Of a DNA stretch of 8,535 nt, positions 1 through 7,139 are shown one piece after another. Position numbers and translations under genes: made by a program. The stretch's first letter is position 1. Every line of letters begins with the position of its first letter. This DNA is from Clostridia bacterium (lineage in GTDB: Bacteria; Bacillota; Clostridia; Christensenellales; CAG-1252). Below the pieces are notes generated by a model. The model ran no database searches. It worked only from the letters and a program-made list of their open reading frames with translations, and was not told the DNA's origin. Location: NCBI GenBank assembly GCA_017455385.1, contig JAFTBD010000017.1:1-8535 (forward strand), written 5' to 3'.

Positions 1-3000
1 ATAGTGCCGTCGAGGTCTTGGAGCTTCATCAAAGCCCATTCTTTCCCTTGCTTGTCCACCTTCTTCGTGACGTCGATGAGCATACCTGCGGCGAGGACAT
101 CCTGTCCGTCGAGAGCATTCACGTCCACCATCACGTCCTCTCCTTCCTGCTGGGCGACTGCGGCATCTTCGAGCTCCGCCACCTGCGCGGTGGAGAAACC
201 GATGCTCTTATACGCGGCGGCGTAATCCTCCAAGGGGTGCCCGGAGAGATAAAGTGACAGCACCTCGAACTCGTTGTCGAGGATCTGCCTCCTCGAGAGC
301 TCTTTCAAACGAACGATGTCCACGTCGCTGTTCAGGCTGTCTATCTCGTCGAAGAGAGAGAACTGACCGGACATCTTGCGCTTGTTGTCTTCCGAGGTGG
401 CGCCCATCACCTGATCGTAATTCGCGAGCAAGGTGGCACGCGTCTCACCGAGGCAGTCGAAAGCGCCCGCTTTGATGAGGTTCTCGATCATCGCGCGGTT
501 CGGCATCACGGTCTGACGACGGAAGAAGTCGGACAGGCTCTTATAAGGACCCCCATTTTTCCTCTCTTCCACGACGTGGCGCGCGGCGTCCTCGCCCACC
601 GCTTTGACCGCGACGAGACCGAAACGCACGGTCTTGCCGTCGGTGGTGAAGAAGACGTCTCCTTCGTTGATATCGGGGGACAATACGGCGTAGCCTTTCG
701 TCCTCAGGTAGTTGACGTATTTCGCCACCTCCTTCGGGTTCGTGATACGGTCGTTGATAACGGCGGAGATATATTCCGGCGTATAGTATTTCTTGAGATA
801 TGCCGTCTCGTAAGTCAAGACGGCGTAAGCCGCGGCGTGCGACTTATTGAAAGCATACTGCGCGAAGTCGGTCATCTGATCGAATAGTTTCGTCGCCACT
901 TCCTCGCTGATACCGCGCTTCAAGGCGCCCTCCACGGCGGTGAGTTTCTTGGCGGGATCGGCGGGAGACCCGTAGAAGAAGACCTTCTTCTGCTCTTCCA
1001 TCGCTTTCGCATTCTTCTTGCTCATGATACGGCGCAGGATGTCGGCGCGGCCGTAGCTGTAGCCCGCGATCTCACGCGCGATCTGCATGACCTGCTCTTG
1101 ATAGACCATACAGCCGTAGGTCATCTCCAAGATGGGGCGCAATCTTTCGTCCAAATACTCGACTTTTTCGGGGTTATTCTTATTCTCGACGTAGGTCGGG
1201 ATGCTCTTCATCGGACCGGGACGGAAAAGGGAGATACCTGCGATGACGTCTTCCAAAGAGTTCGGACGAAGCTGGGTCATGAATCGTTTCATACCGCCGC
1301 TTTCGAGCTGGAACACAGAGTCGGTATCGCCCGAGGAAATGAGCTTATACACTTCGGGGTTATCGTAGCCGAGCTCGTGGAAGTCGATATCCACGCCGTG
1401 ATTGGCTTTGATATACTGTTTGGCTTTATTGACGTCGGTCAGCGTGACCAGCCCCAAGAAGTCCATTTTCAGCATACCGAGGGCTTCCACCTGATCTTTC
1501 GGGTACTGGGTGGTGACCACTTCTCCGTTCCGTTGCAAGGGGACGTAATCACCCACGATCTCTTTACAGATGACGACGCCCGCCGCGTGCATACCGGTAT
1601 TTCTCGGCATACCCTCGACCTTCAGCGCCATATCCAGCACCTTGCGGATGGTGGGGTCGCTCTCATAGAGTTGGATGACGTCGGCGCTCTTTTGGTCGGG
1701 GTGTTTATCGTCTCTGCCGAGGATGCCTTTGATGCTCATCTTGCCCGTGATGTCGGGAAGCATCTTGACCAGCTTGTCCACGTCGGCATACGGAATGCGA
1801 TAGACCCTCGCGACGTCCTTGATGGCTTGCTTGGCGGCGAGGGTACCGAAGGTGATGATCCTCGTCACGCGCTCGTAGCCGTACTTCTCGCGAACGTACT
1901 GGATGACCTCTTCCCTGCCTTCCATGCAGAAGTCGATATCGAAGTCGGGGTTGGAGACTCTCTCTTTATTCAGGAAGCGCTCGAAGATCAAGTTGAATCT
2001 GAGCGGGTCCACGTTCGTGATGCCGATGGCGTACGCGATGATACTGCCCACGCCGCTGCCACGTCCTGCGCCGACGGGGATGCCGTGACGGCGGGCGTAA
2101 TCGATGAAGTCCCACACGATGAGGTAATACTCCGCGAATCCCATGTCGATGATGACGGAGAGCTCGTACTCCATCCTCTCGCGGATCTCGTCCGTAAGTA
2201 CCGGGTACCTCTTCACGATGCCCTCATAGGCAAGGCGACGCAGGTATTCCGGGGGCTCTTCTCCCGTAGAGGGACGATACGGCGGGGAAAGAGACAGATG
2301 GAATTTGATATCCACGTTGCATTTCTCCGCGATCTCGAGGGTGGTGCCCAAGGCTTCGGGGAGATTGGGAAATAGCTCCAACATCTCGTCGTAACTCTTG
2401 AAGTAGTAATACGGACCGTTCATCCGCATACGCGTCTCGTCGTCGATGTAGTGCGCCGTGCCGATACAGATCAGGACGTCCTGCATCTCGGCGTCGTCTT
2501 TGTCGATATAGTGGACGTCGTTGGTGGCGACCACCTTGATGCCGAGCTCCTTGCTCATTTTGAGGAGGTTCACGCCCACCTTCTTCTCCAAGGGGATGTC
2601 ATGATTCTGGATCTCGAAATAATAGTCCTCACCGAAAACTTCCTTGAACCACCGAGCGAGAGAATACGCTTTCTCGAAGTCCTCATTCTGAATGGCGCGC
2701 GGCAATATGCCCGCAATACAGGCGGAGAGACAGATGAGCCCTTCGGAGTGAGCCTTCAACGCATCGAAGTCGATCCTCGGATGGTTATAAAAACCGTCCA
2801 CCCAAGCGATGGTATTCAGCTTGCAGAGATTGTAATAACCCGTCTCGTTCTTCGCGAGAAGGATCAAGTGATAGGTATTGCTGGTCTTATCCTTGACGTG
2901 AAGGTTCTCGCACATATAGAATTCGCAACCGATGATGGGCTTGATCTTGAGGTGCTTGAACCTCTCGTAATCCGCGGCGGTGGGCACGACGTCATCGAAA

Positions 3001-3239
3001 GAGATGTCTTCGCCCGCGGCGACTTTCTCCTCGTAAACGGCATTCTTCACCTGCTTCTCGAAGTCCGCGATCGCCGCATTGTAGAAGTCCACCGCGCCGT
3101 ACATATTCCCGTGGTCGGTGATGGCGACGGCGGGCATATTCAGCTTGCGGGCTTTCTGAAAGAGACGGTCTATCCTCGCGGCACCGTCCAGTAGGCTGTA
3201 TTCCGTATGCAAATGTAAATGTACGAACTGTTTATCCAT
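1..3239 (-). CDS. dnaE: DNA polymerase III subunit alpha (DnaE), 3' end cut by window edge
   Basis: Replicative DNA polymerase catalytic subunit. 1079 codons are open to the left edge without a stop; E. coli DnaE has about 1160, so only the last part of the C-terminal region is missing. Seen in order: an N-terminal PHP domain (about residues 5-250) starting with HLHLHTEYSLLDG; the palm with GAGRGSG and PDFDID, whose aspartates D434 and D436 plus D593 in MDFLGL match the catalytic triad; a helix-hairpin-helix region near residue 920 (NLIKAGAFDCLG); a consensus sliding-clamp motif QFSLF at 959-963; LSGHPL near 996; and the start of the OB fold (EWALMKLQDLDGT) at the edge. The PHP metal ligands are all present (H9, H11, D18, H43, E106, H124, C174, D241, H243), suggesting an active metal site. 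About 35-40 extra residues lie between the second and third PHP motifs. The ATG at 3239 follows AGAGGAT, 9 bases after the HPr-like stop, so it is last in the operon as seen. Family assignment is secure; whether PolC shares replication with it cannot be seen here. Confidence 0.97.
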   Translation of the reverse strand, partial: MDKQFVHLHLHTEYSLLDGAARIDRLFQKARKLNMPAVAITDHGNMYGAVDFYNAAIADFEKQVKNAVYEEKVAAGEDISFDDVVPTAADYERFKHLKIKPIIGCEFYMCENLHVKDKTSNTYHLILLAKNETGYYNLCKLNTIAWVDGFYNHPRIDFDALKAHSEGLICLSACIAGILPRAIQNEDFEKAYSLARWFKEVFGEDYYFEIQNHDIPLEKKVGVNLLKMSKELGIKVVATNDVHYIDKDDAEMQDVLICIGTAHYIDDETRMRMNGPYYYFKSYDEMLELFPNLPEALGTTLEIAEKCNVDIKFHLSLSPPYRPSTGEEPPEYLRRLAYEGIVKRYPVLTDEIRERMEYELSVIIDMGFAEYYLIVWDFIDYARRHGIPVGAGRGSGVGSIIAYAIGITNVDPLRFNLIFERFLNKERVSNPDFDIDFCMEGREEVIQYVREKYGYERVTRIITFGTLAAKQAIKDVARVYRIPYADVDKLVKMLPDITGKMSIKGILGRDDKHPDQKSADVIQLYESDPTIRKVLDMALKVEGMPRNTGMHAAGVVICKEIVGDYVPLQRNGEVVTTQYPKDQVEALGMLKMDFLGLVTLTDVNKAKQYIKANHGVDIDFHELGYDNPEVYKLISSGDTDSVFQLESGGMKRFMTQLRPNSLEDVIAGISLFRPGPMKSIPTYVENKNNPEKVEYLDERLRPILEMTYGCMVYQEQVMQIAREIAGYSYGRADILRRIMSKKNAKAMEEQKKVFFYGSPADPAKKLTAVEGALKRGISEEVATKLFDQMTDFAQYAFNKSHAAAYAVLTYETAYLKKYYTPEYISAVINDRITNPKEVAKYVNYLRTKGYAVLSPDINEGDVFFTTDGKTVRFGLVAVKAVGEDAARHVVEERKNGGPYKSLSDFFRRQTVMPNRAMIENLIKAGAFDCLGETRATLLANYDQVMGATSEDNKRKMSGQFSLFDEIDSLNSDVDIVRLKELSRRQILDNEFEVLSLYLSGHPLEDYAAAYKSIGFSTAQVAELEDAAVAQQEGEDVMVDVNALDGQDVLAAGMLIDVTKKVDKQGKEWALMKLQDLDGT

Positions 3240-3248
3240 CGTTATCCT

Positions 3249-3485
3249 CTATAGGAGCGCGCGGATGGACTCCACGGCTTTCTCCTCATCTTTTCCAAGC
3301 GCAACGAGCGTCAATACGCTCCCCTTCTTATAGGACAGCGAGATGATCCCCATCAGGCTCTTGGCATTGGCGCCTTTATCTTTATAAAGCAGTCTGACGT
3401 CGGCGCGGGTGGCGGATGCCGTCTCCGCGATGCGCTTCGCCAAGGGAAGCGACAGATCCGACGTGGCGGTGACCGTTACTTTCAT
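3249..3485 (-). CDS. Crh-like HPr-fold protein lacking the PTS histidine
   Basis: 78-residue HPr-fold protein, slightly shorter than HPr (85-88). The second half is typical: NAKSLMGIISL matches the HPr Ser-46 region, with S43 as the residue HPr kinase would phosphorylate, followed by the usual DEEKAVESI helix. The first half keeps the fold pattern (VTATSDLSLPLAKRIAETAS against the GIHARPA loop), but the position of His-15 is S12 and that of Arg-17 is P14. Phosphotransfer from enzyme I is therefore not expected. In Bacillus subtilis, Crh (glutamine at this site) is the known protein of this kind; it is a CcpA cofactor regulated only through Ser-46 and also lies directly after whiA. I infer a regulatory, non-PTS role here, with the hprK product of the same operon as modifying enzyme. 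The start is fixed by a perfect AAGGAGG seven bases upstream and an ATGA overlap with the whiA stop. Orthology to Bacillus Crh rather than independent loss of the histidine is not proven. Confidence 0.9.
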   Translation of the reverse strand: MKVTVTATSDLSLPLAKRIAETASATRADVRLLYKDKGANAKSLMGIISLSYKKGSVLTLVALGKDEEKAVESIRALL

Positions 3486-4423
3486 TCTTCTTCCTCCTTC
3501 ATTCGTCTGACGATCTCGGCGATCTTCTCGAAGCGATGATACAGCCCGCTCTTCGAGATATTCTCGGGGAGGCTCTGCCGCAAGGCTTCGAGGGAGAGAT
3601 CGGGATTCTTGAGCCTCGCCTCCGCCACCACCCTGAGCTCGGGCGGCAAGAGGGCGAGACGCTTCCTCGACTGCAAATATTTCACGTCGTTATATTGTTT
3701 CACCGCGGCGATCATCGCCTTGTCGAGGTTCGCGGCGTTTAATAGCTCCGCGCGGCGGATATTATTCTTCACTTCGCTTGTGATGATCTTGTCCTGCATC
3801 GCGAGAGCGCATTTCGACGCGCCGACGAGGGCGAATAGATCGCTGATAATCTGCGCGCTCCGTGTGCTGAGGAAATACTTCCCCGCTTTCTCGCTCTTAT
3901 TCAGCGCAATGCCGTAATGCAAGAGCAAGGCGGCGAAAGCGTCCGCGTAATCTTCGATCTCGAAGGAGAAGGTGACGCGCACCCCCTTCCCCGCGCGGCT
4001 GATACTGCCGACGGAGAGATAGGCGGCGATGACGTACTCCGCGGCGTCCTTATGAGAAGAGATGCGGCTCTTCACGCCGTTATCCATCGAGACGACGGCG
4101 CCATTCAGCAGTTTCACCTTCCCGAGGTCGGAGAGGAGCTCGAGGGCGCGCCTGCCTCTGACTTCCACCGAGTAGATCTTATTGCGGCGCTTGTCGGGCG
4201 GCTGGATCATTCCCACCTCGACCGCGTAAGAATATCCGTCTTTCACGTACTGAGCGAAGGCGAGCGCGACGAGGTCGTCCTGCGTGGTGACCAAGAGGTA
4301 ATACCCTTTCTCGTCCCGACCGAGTTCCCCGCCGAAGGTGAGAAGCGCGGAGACGAATGCGTCCCCGATCCCGCCCTCCAAGAGCGAATGCAATTCCTCT
4401 TTCGCCATCATATCCGTCAGCAT
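3482..4423 (-). CDS. whiA: WhiA, DNA-binding regulator of division and chromosome segregation
   Basis: 313 residues, close to B. subtilis WhiA (316). WhiA has an N-terminal LAGLIDADG homing-endonuclease fold without nuclease activity and a C-terminal helix-turn-helix. In Streptomyces it activates sporulation-septation genes with WhiB; in Bacillus it affects FtsZ assembly and chromosome segregation. Seen here: the N-terminal fold (about 1-200); the region VKNNIRRAELLNAANLDKA (218-236), matching the family's conserved NxVNRxxNxExAN stretch; and a C-terminal HTH (about 270-313) with LSLEAL and ISKSGLYHR, close to the family's SKSGVNHR. The LAGG of the second LAGLIDADG repeat reads YLSVGS, a mild divergence. 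An in-frame ATG at 4549 exists, but it lies inside murB and adds 42 unrelated residues. The ATG at 4423 puts KEEL at positions 8-11, as in B. subtilis WhiA, and has GTGGAG 8 bases upstream. It overlaps the end of murB by 7 bases. The rapZ and yvcK genes that usually precede whiA are absent. Confidence 0.94.
   Translation of the reverse strand: MLTDMMAKEELHSLLEGGIGDAFVSALLTFGGELGRDEKGYYLLVTTQDDLVALAFAQYVKDGYSYAVEVGMIQPPDKRRNKIYSVEVRGRRALELLSDLGKVKLLNGAVVSMDNGVKSRISSHKDAAEYVIAAYLSVGSISRAGKGVRVTFSFEIEDYADAFAALLLHYGIALNKSEKAGKYFLSTRSAQIISDLFALVGASKCALAMQDKIITSEVKNNIRRAELLNAANLDKAMIAAVKQYNDVKYLQSRKRLALLPPELRVVAEARLKNPDLSLEALRQSLPENISKSGLYHRFEKIAEIVRRMKEEEE
3493..3499 (-). promoter_or_regulatory. 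Shine-Dalgarno of the HPr/Crh-like gene, inside whiA
   Basis: AAGGAGG, fully complementary to the 16S rRNA tail, sits 7 bases before the ATG at 3485. It is formed by the Lys-Glu-Glu codons ending whiA, whose TGA overlaps the next ATG as ATGA. Translation of the two genes is probably coupled, with strong independent initiation on the small gene. Confidence 0.85.
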
Positions 4424-5304
4424 TTGATAAACTCCACTTCGTATGCGAGCGTGACGCCCGTGATCCTCCTGACTTCGTGGCGGACCCTCTCCGCCAGCGT
4501 GTAATACTCCGTCGTGGTGGCGCCGCCCATATCCACGATGAAATTGCAATGTTTCCGCGATAGTTCCGCACCGCCGAGCCGAGTGCCTTTCAGCCCCGTT
4601 CTCTCGATGAGAAGCGCGGCGGGCGTCTCCCCCGCTCGGGCGAATACGCTCCCTGCCGAACGTTCGCGCGGCTGTGTCGCCGCTCTACGTGCCGCAAACG
4701 TGCGCATTCTTTCGAGTATCCCGTCCTCGTCCCCTGTCGTCAGTCGAAAGGTGGCGCCCAAAAGCACGGCACCTTTCGGCAATCCCCCTCGATGATAGCC
4801 CATCGGTAGCGCCGAGGCGGGCAAGGTCACGATCTCTCCGCCATATAGTAGCCGCACGCTCCGCAAAACGTCGGATATCCCAGATCCGAATGCCGACGCA
4901 TTCATATACACCGCGCCGACGACCGTCCCCGGGATGCCTTCCGCGAATTCCGCTCCCGAGAGAGCGAGCGCGGCGCATCGCCTCGAGAAGACGGGGAGCC
5001 TGACCCCCGCGCCTACCGTGATGTCTGTGCCTCGTACCGAAAAGGTCTCGAGCCGAGCCGTGCGCAAGATGACGCCGTCATAGTCTTCGTCGGGCAGGAG
5101 GACGTTACTGCCGCCGCCCAAGACTCGATACGGCACGCCGCCTGTCGTGAGAAAGGCGATGATATCCGCTATTTCCTTGTCAGCCTTCGGCTCCGCCACG
5201 ACGCGGACCGCGCCGCCGCTCCCGAAGGTGGTCAATCTGCCGCCCGAGACACCCTCTTTATACCGAATGCCTCTGCGGCGCATCCATTCCGTCACTCGCT
5301 CCAT
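4417..5304 (-). CDS. murB: UDP-N-acetylenolpyruvoylglucosamine reductase (MurB)
   Basis: Cytosolic FAD enzyme that reduces UDP-GlcNAc-enolpyruvate to UDP-MurNAc with NADPH, the second committed step of peptidoglycan synthesis. 295 residues is the normal size. Seen: FAD-binding VLGGGSNVLLPD (61-72); FAEGIPGTVVGAVYMNASAFG (120-140), matching the family's GIPGTVGGAxxMNAGAYG; RSAGSVFAR (215-223) with the proton-donor serine S219; and the C-terminal TLAYEVEF with the catalytic glutamate E289. It looks like the shorter type II MurB. Two features are unusual. The strongly conserved YRxS motif reads YHRGG at 170-174, so the substrate/FAD-contacting Arg is His or shifted by one. The second glycine of GTVGG is Val. 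The start at 5304 has GGAGGG a short distance upstream (GGAGG, then 4 bases, then ATG). The 3' end overlaps whiA by 7 bases. The fold and remaining catalytic residues make it very likely a functional MurB, but the substitutions deserve a check. Confidence 0.94.
   Translation of the reverse strand: MERVTEWMRRRGIRYKEGVSGGRLTTFGSGGAVRVVAEPKADKEIADIIAFLTTGGVPYRVLGGGSNVLLPDEDYDGVILRTARLETFSVRGTDITVGAGVRLPVFSRRCAALALSGAEFAEGIPGTVVGAVYMNASAFGSGISDVLRSVRLLYGGEIVTLPASALPMGYHRGGLPKGAVLLGATFRLTTGDEDGILERMRTFAARRAATQPRERSAGSVFARAGETPAALLIERTGLKGTRLGGAELSRKHCNFIVDMGGATTTEYYTLAERVRHEVRRITGVTLAYEVEFIKC
4432..4437 (-). promoter_or_regulatory. Shine-Dalgarno deciding the whiA start
   Basis: GTGGAG inside the last codons of murB lies 8 bases before the ATG at 4423. 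It supports that start over the upstream ATG at 4549 and over the two ATG codons at 4411 and 4408. It implies translational coupling to murB. Confidence 0.6.
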
Positions 5305-5355
5305 ACACCCTCCGAAAAACGGTATAGTATATGGCGCGGCGCGGGGATTTATCCG
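5305..5355 (-). other. hprK-murB intergenic gap
   Basis: At 51 bases this is the only appreciable gap inside the operon. It contains GC-rich CCCCGCGCCGCGCC followed by a TATACT-like box (5326-5331) and the murB Shine-Dalgarno GGAGGG. No acceptable -35 element lies 16-18 bases upstream of the box (GGATAA at 17), so a separate murB promoter is only a weak possibility. A 3-base-pair CCG/CGG hairpin with a T5 loop just before the Shine-Dalgarno is too small to call a terminator or attenuator. Confidence 0.3.
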
Positions 5356-6306
5356 TCAGTTGCCCTGCTTGCGAAGTCTCTCTTCGAGCTCCACGGGGGC
5401 GCTATAGCCCATCTCCTTCAAGCGGAGAGACGCCACTGCCGCCTCGATGACAACGAAGAGGTTCCTGCCCGCTTTGACGGGGATCTCCAGTTTCGGCAGG
5501 CTGACCCCGAGGATCTCCTCTTTGAGGTCCTCCGTGCCGAGGCGCTCATAGGTCTTGCCTTCTTCCCAGTCCACGAGCTCGAAGACGGCGTCCACCGACT
5601 TATTGACGCGGACAGCCACCGAGCCGAACATACGCTCGACGTTGATGATGCCGACGCCGCGGATCTCGAGCATATGGCGAATGATCTCGGGCGAACGTCC
5701 GATGAGGATGCCGTTCTTCCTCTTGATGATGACGCTGTCGTCCGCAACGAGCCTATGCCCGCGATGGACGAGCTCCAAGGCGACCTCGCTCTTGCCGATG
5801 CCGCTCGCACCCGTGAGAAGCACGCCCATGCCCGCGACGTCCACGAGAACGGCGTGCAGCGTGATCTCCTCCGCGAGAACGTCCTCGATGTATTCGCTGA
5901 TCTTCGCGCCGATATGCCCCGTGATATCTTCCGAGGTGAAGAGAGGGATGCCGTACTTTTGCGCCGCGGAGAGCATCACGTCCGGGCAATCGATGCCACG
6001 GGCAATGACCGCACAGGGGATCTTCCTGCCGAAAAGCTTATCCATTCTCTCTGCGAGCACGTCTGCGTCGAGGCTCATTAGAAAGCTCATCTCCGCGCTG
6101 CCGAATACGATGACGCGGCTGGCGGCGAAAAACTTCTCGTGTCCCGCGAGGAATAGTCCCGGGCGACACACGGCGGGCGTCGTGAAGAGGATGGACGCTC
6201 CCTCGGGCATATAAAGCGCCCGAAGCCCCAGTGCCGAAGCGAAAGTCTCCGCGGAGACCTCTTTGCTGGCTTTTTCTTCCTTTCCTTTATTGAATCTACC
6301 TAACAT
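5356..6306 (-). CDS. hprK: HPr kinase/phosphorylase
   Basis: Bifunctional hexameric enzyme that phosphorylates HPr/Crh on Ser-46 with ATP or pyrophosphate and removes the phosphate by phosphorolysis, setting carbon catabolite repression in Gram-positive bacteria. 316 residues is full length. Seen: N-terminal domain (about 1-140); HAVLVD with H151, matching catalytic His-140 of related enzymes; P-loop GASGIGKS at 166-173; VADDSV (188-192) with the paired aspartates; the family signature EIRGVGIINVERMFG (214-228); and the C-terminal LPKLEIPVKAGRNL (270-283) with the following helix containing RLKEMGY. All catalytic motifs are intact. The ATG at 6306 follows the phosphatase stop by 7 bases; its ribosome site GTGAGG overlaps that stop, indicating coupling. 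The likely partner is the Ser-only HPr-like protein three genes downstream; a true PTS HPr would have to be encoded elsewhere. Confidence 0.97.
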   Translation of the reverse strand: MLGRFNKGKEEKASKEVSAETFASALGLRALYMPEGASILFTTPAVCRPGLFLAGHEKFFAASRVIVFGSAEMSFLMSLDADVLAERMDKLFGRKIPCAVIARGIDCPDVMLSAAQKYGIPLFTSEDITGHIGAKISEYIEDVLAEEITLHAVLVDVAGMGVLLTGASGIGKSEVALELVHRGHRLVADDSVIIKRKNGILIGRSPEIIRHMLEIRGVGIINVERMFGSVAVRVNKSVDAVFELVDWEEGKTYERLGTEDLKEEILGVSLPKLEIPVKAGRNLFVVIEAAVASLRLKEMGYSAPVELEERLRKQGN

Positions 6307-6313
6307 ATTCGCC

Positions 6314-7126
6314 TCACTTTATCTCGTCTGCGAGGATGCGCTCGATGAGCGTCGCCACGCCGTCGTCGAATACGGACGGGAGCACGAGCCCCGCTCTCTC
6401 TTTGAGATACGGGATGGCGTTCTCGACCGCACAGCCGAGCCCTGCCATCTCCACCATCGAGAGATCATTCAGGTTATCACCCACCGCGACCGTCTCGGAG
6501 ATGGGGATGGATAGGTGCCGTGCCAAACTGACGAGCGCATTCCCTTTCCCCGCGCGGAGCGACGTCACCTCGAGGAACATCGGCGCGCTCTTCGTGACCT
6601 CAGCCCTGTCCCCGATGAGGGAGCGGAGCTCCAAGACCTTGTCGTCGATGGTGTCCTCGCTGACGATGCCGATGACTTTATTCACGAAGGGCATCTCGCG
6701 GATATAATCCGAGATGAGCTTCCCCTCGACGGCGGGACTGAGCCCGCAGTATTCTCCATACATCTTGGAGAGAGGATTCTCCCTCGCCACATGAAAATGG
6801 GCGTCGTCATAGGCGTGACACACGTCGCCTTTCGCCTCGAAATAGGACGCCGCCTTGACGGCGGTGTCGTGATCGAGAGCGAATCTGTCGATGACCTCCC
6901 CCGTGCCTGCGTGATAAACGGCGCTGCCCTGACAAGCGATGACCTCGTCATCCGCGCCGAGCTGTGAGATATAAGGACGAATGGCGGGGAAAATGCGTCC
7001 CGTCGCAATGCAGAACTTACCGCCTGCGGCGCGATATGCCGCGATCGCCTTGAGGGCACGCGGACTGAGGGCTATTTCGTCGTATAAAGTGTTATCAAAG
7101 TCGCTAGCGATCAATTTGTATTTCAT
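6314..7126 (-). CDS. Cof-type HAD-superfamily phosphatase
   Basis: 270 residues with the four HAD motifs: DFDNTL with nucleophile D9 and acid/base D11; ATGR with T42; AGKGNAL with K194; and GDNLNDLSM with D217 and D221. The long insert between motifs II and III (about residues 80-185) is a C2-type cap, placing it in the Cof/YidA-like group that dephosphorylates sugar phosphates, PLP, FMN precursors and similar small molecules. The substrate cannot be read from sequence. It is soluble; no signal peptide or membrane segment is seen. The start chosen is ATG 7126, with CAGG 6 bases upstream; a TTG two codons earlier (7132) would sit right on that ribosome site. Motif I has Asn where DxDGT is commonest. 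As first gene after the promoter and coupled to hprK, it may serve HPrK function. In B. subtilis the hprK operon encodes the HAD pyrophosphatase PpaX, but that is a different HAD subclass, so the comparison is inference. Confidence 0.92.
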   Translation of the reverse strand: MKYKLIASDFDNTLYDEIALSPRALKAIAAYRAAGGKFCIATGRIFPAIRPYISQLGADDEVIACQGSAVYHAGTGEVIDRFALDHDTAVKAASYFEAKGDVCHAYDDAHFHVARENPLSKMYGEYCGLSPAVEGKLISDYIREMPFVNKVIGIVSEDTIDDKVLELRSLIGDRAEVTKSAPMFLEVTSLRAGKGNALVSLARHLSIPISETVAVGDNLNDLSMVEMAGLGCAVENAIPYLKERAGLVLPSVFDDGVATLIERILADEIK

Positions 7127-7139
7127 AAACAACCTGCAT

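Noticed and set aside
1098..2375. Plus-strand open frame of 425 codons antisense to dnaE (and a similar one at 2451-3194)
   Set aside because: It is in codon-aligned antisense register to dnaE. Stops there would need TTA, CTA or TCA codons in dnaE, which are rare in this GC-biased gene, so long open shadows arise. The opposite strand encodes an unmistakable polymerase and the shadow shows no known motif.
3380..3389. CTTTATAAAG palindrome inside the HPr-like gene, identical to the leader palindrome
   Set aside because: It is part of the Leu-Tyr-Lys coding sequence and isolated, so most likely chance.
3917..4504. Plus-strand open frame antisense to whiA
   Set aside because: Same codon-aligned antisense register to whiA, explained by codon bias, and no recognisable domain.
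4424..4549. N-terminal extension of WhiA to an ATG at 4549
   Set aside because: The added 42 residues overlap murB in another frame, are basic and low in family similarity, and the ATG at 4423 has a ribosome site and matches the WhiA family N-terminus.
5326..5358. Internal promoter for murB (TATACT box in the hprK-murB gap)
   Set aside because: The base 17 upstream starts GGATAA, a poor -35 match, and the better CTGACG lies 22 bases away. Evidence is too weak for a call.
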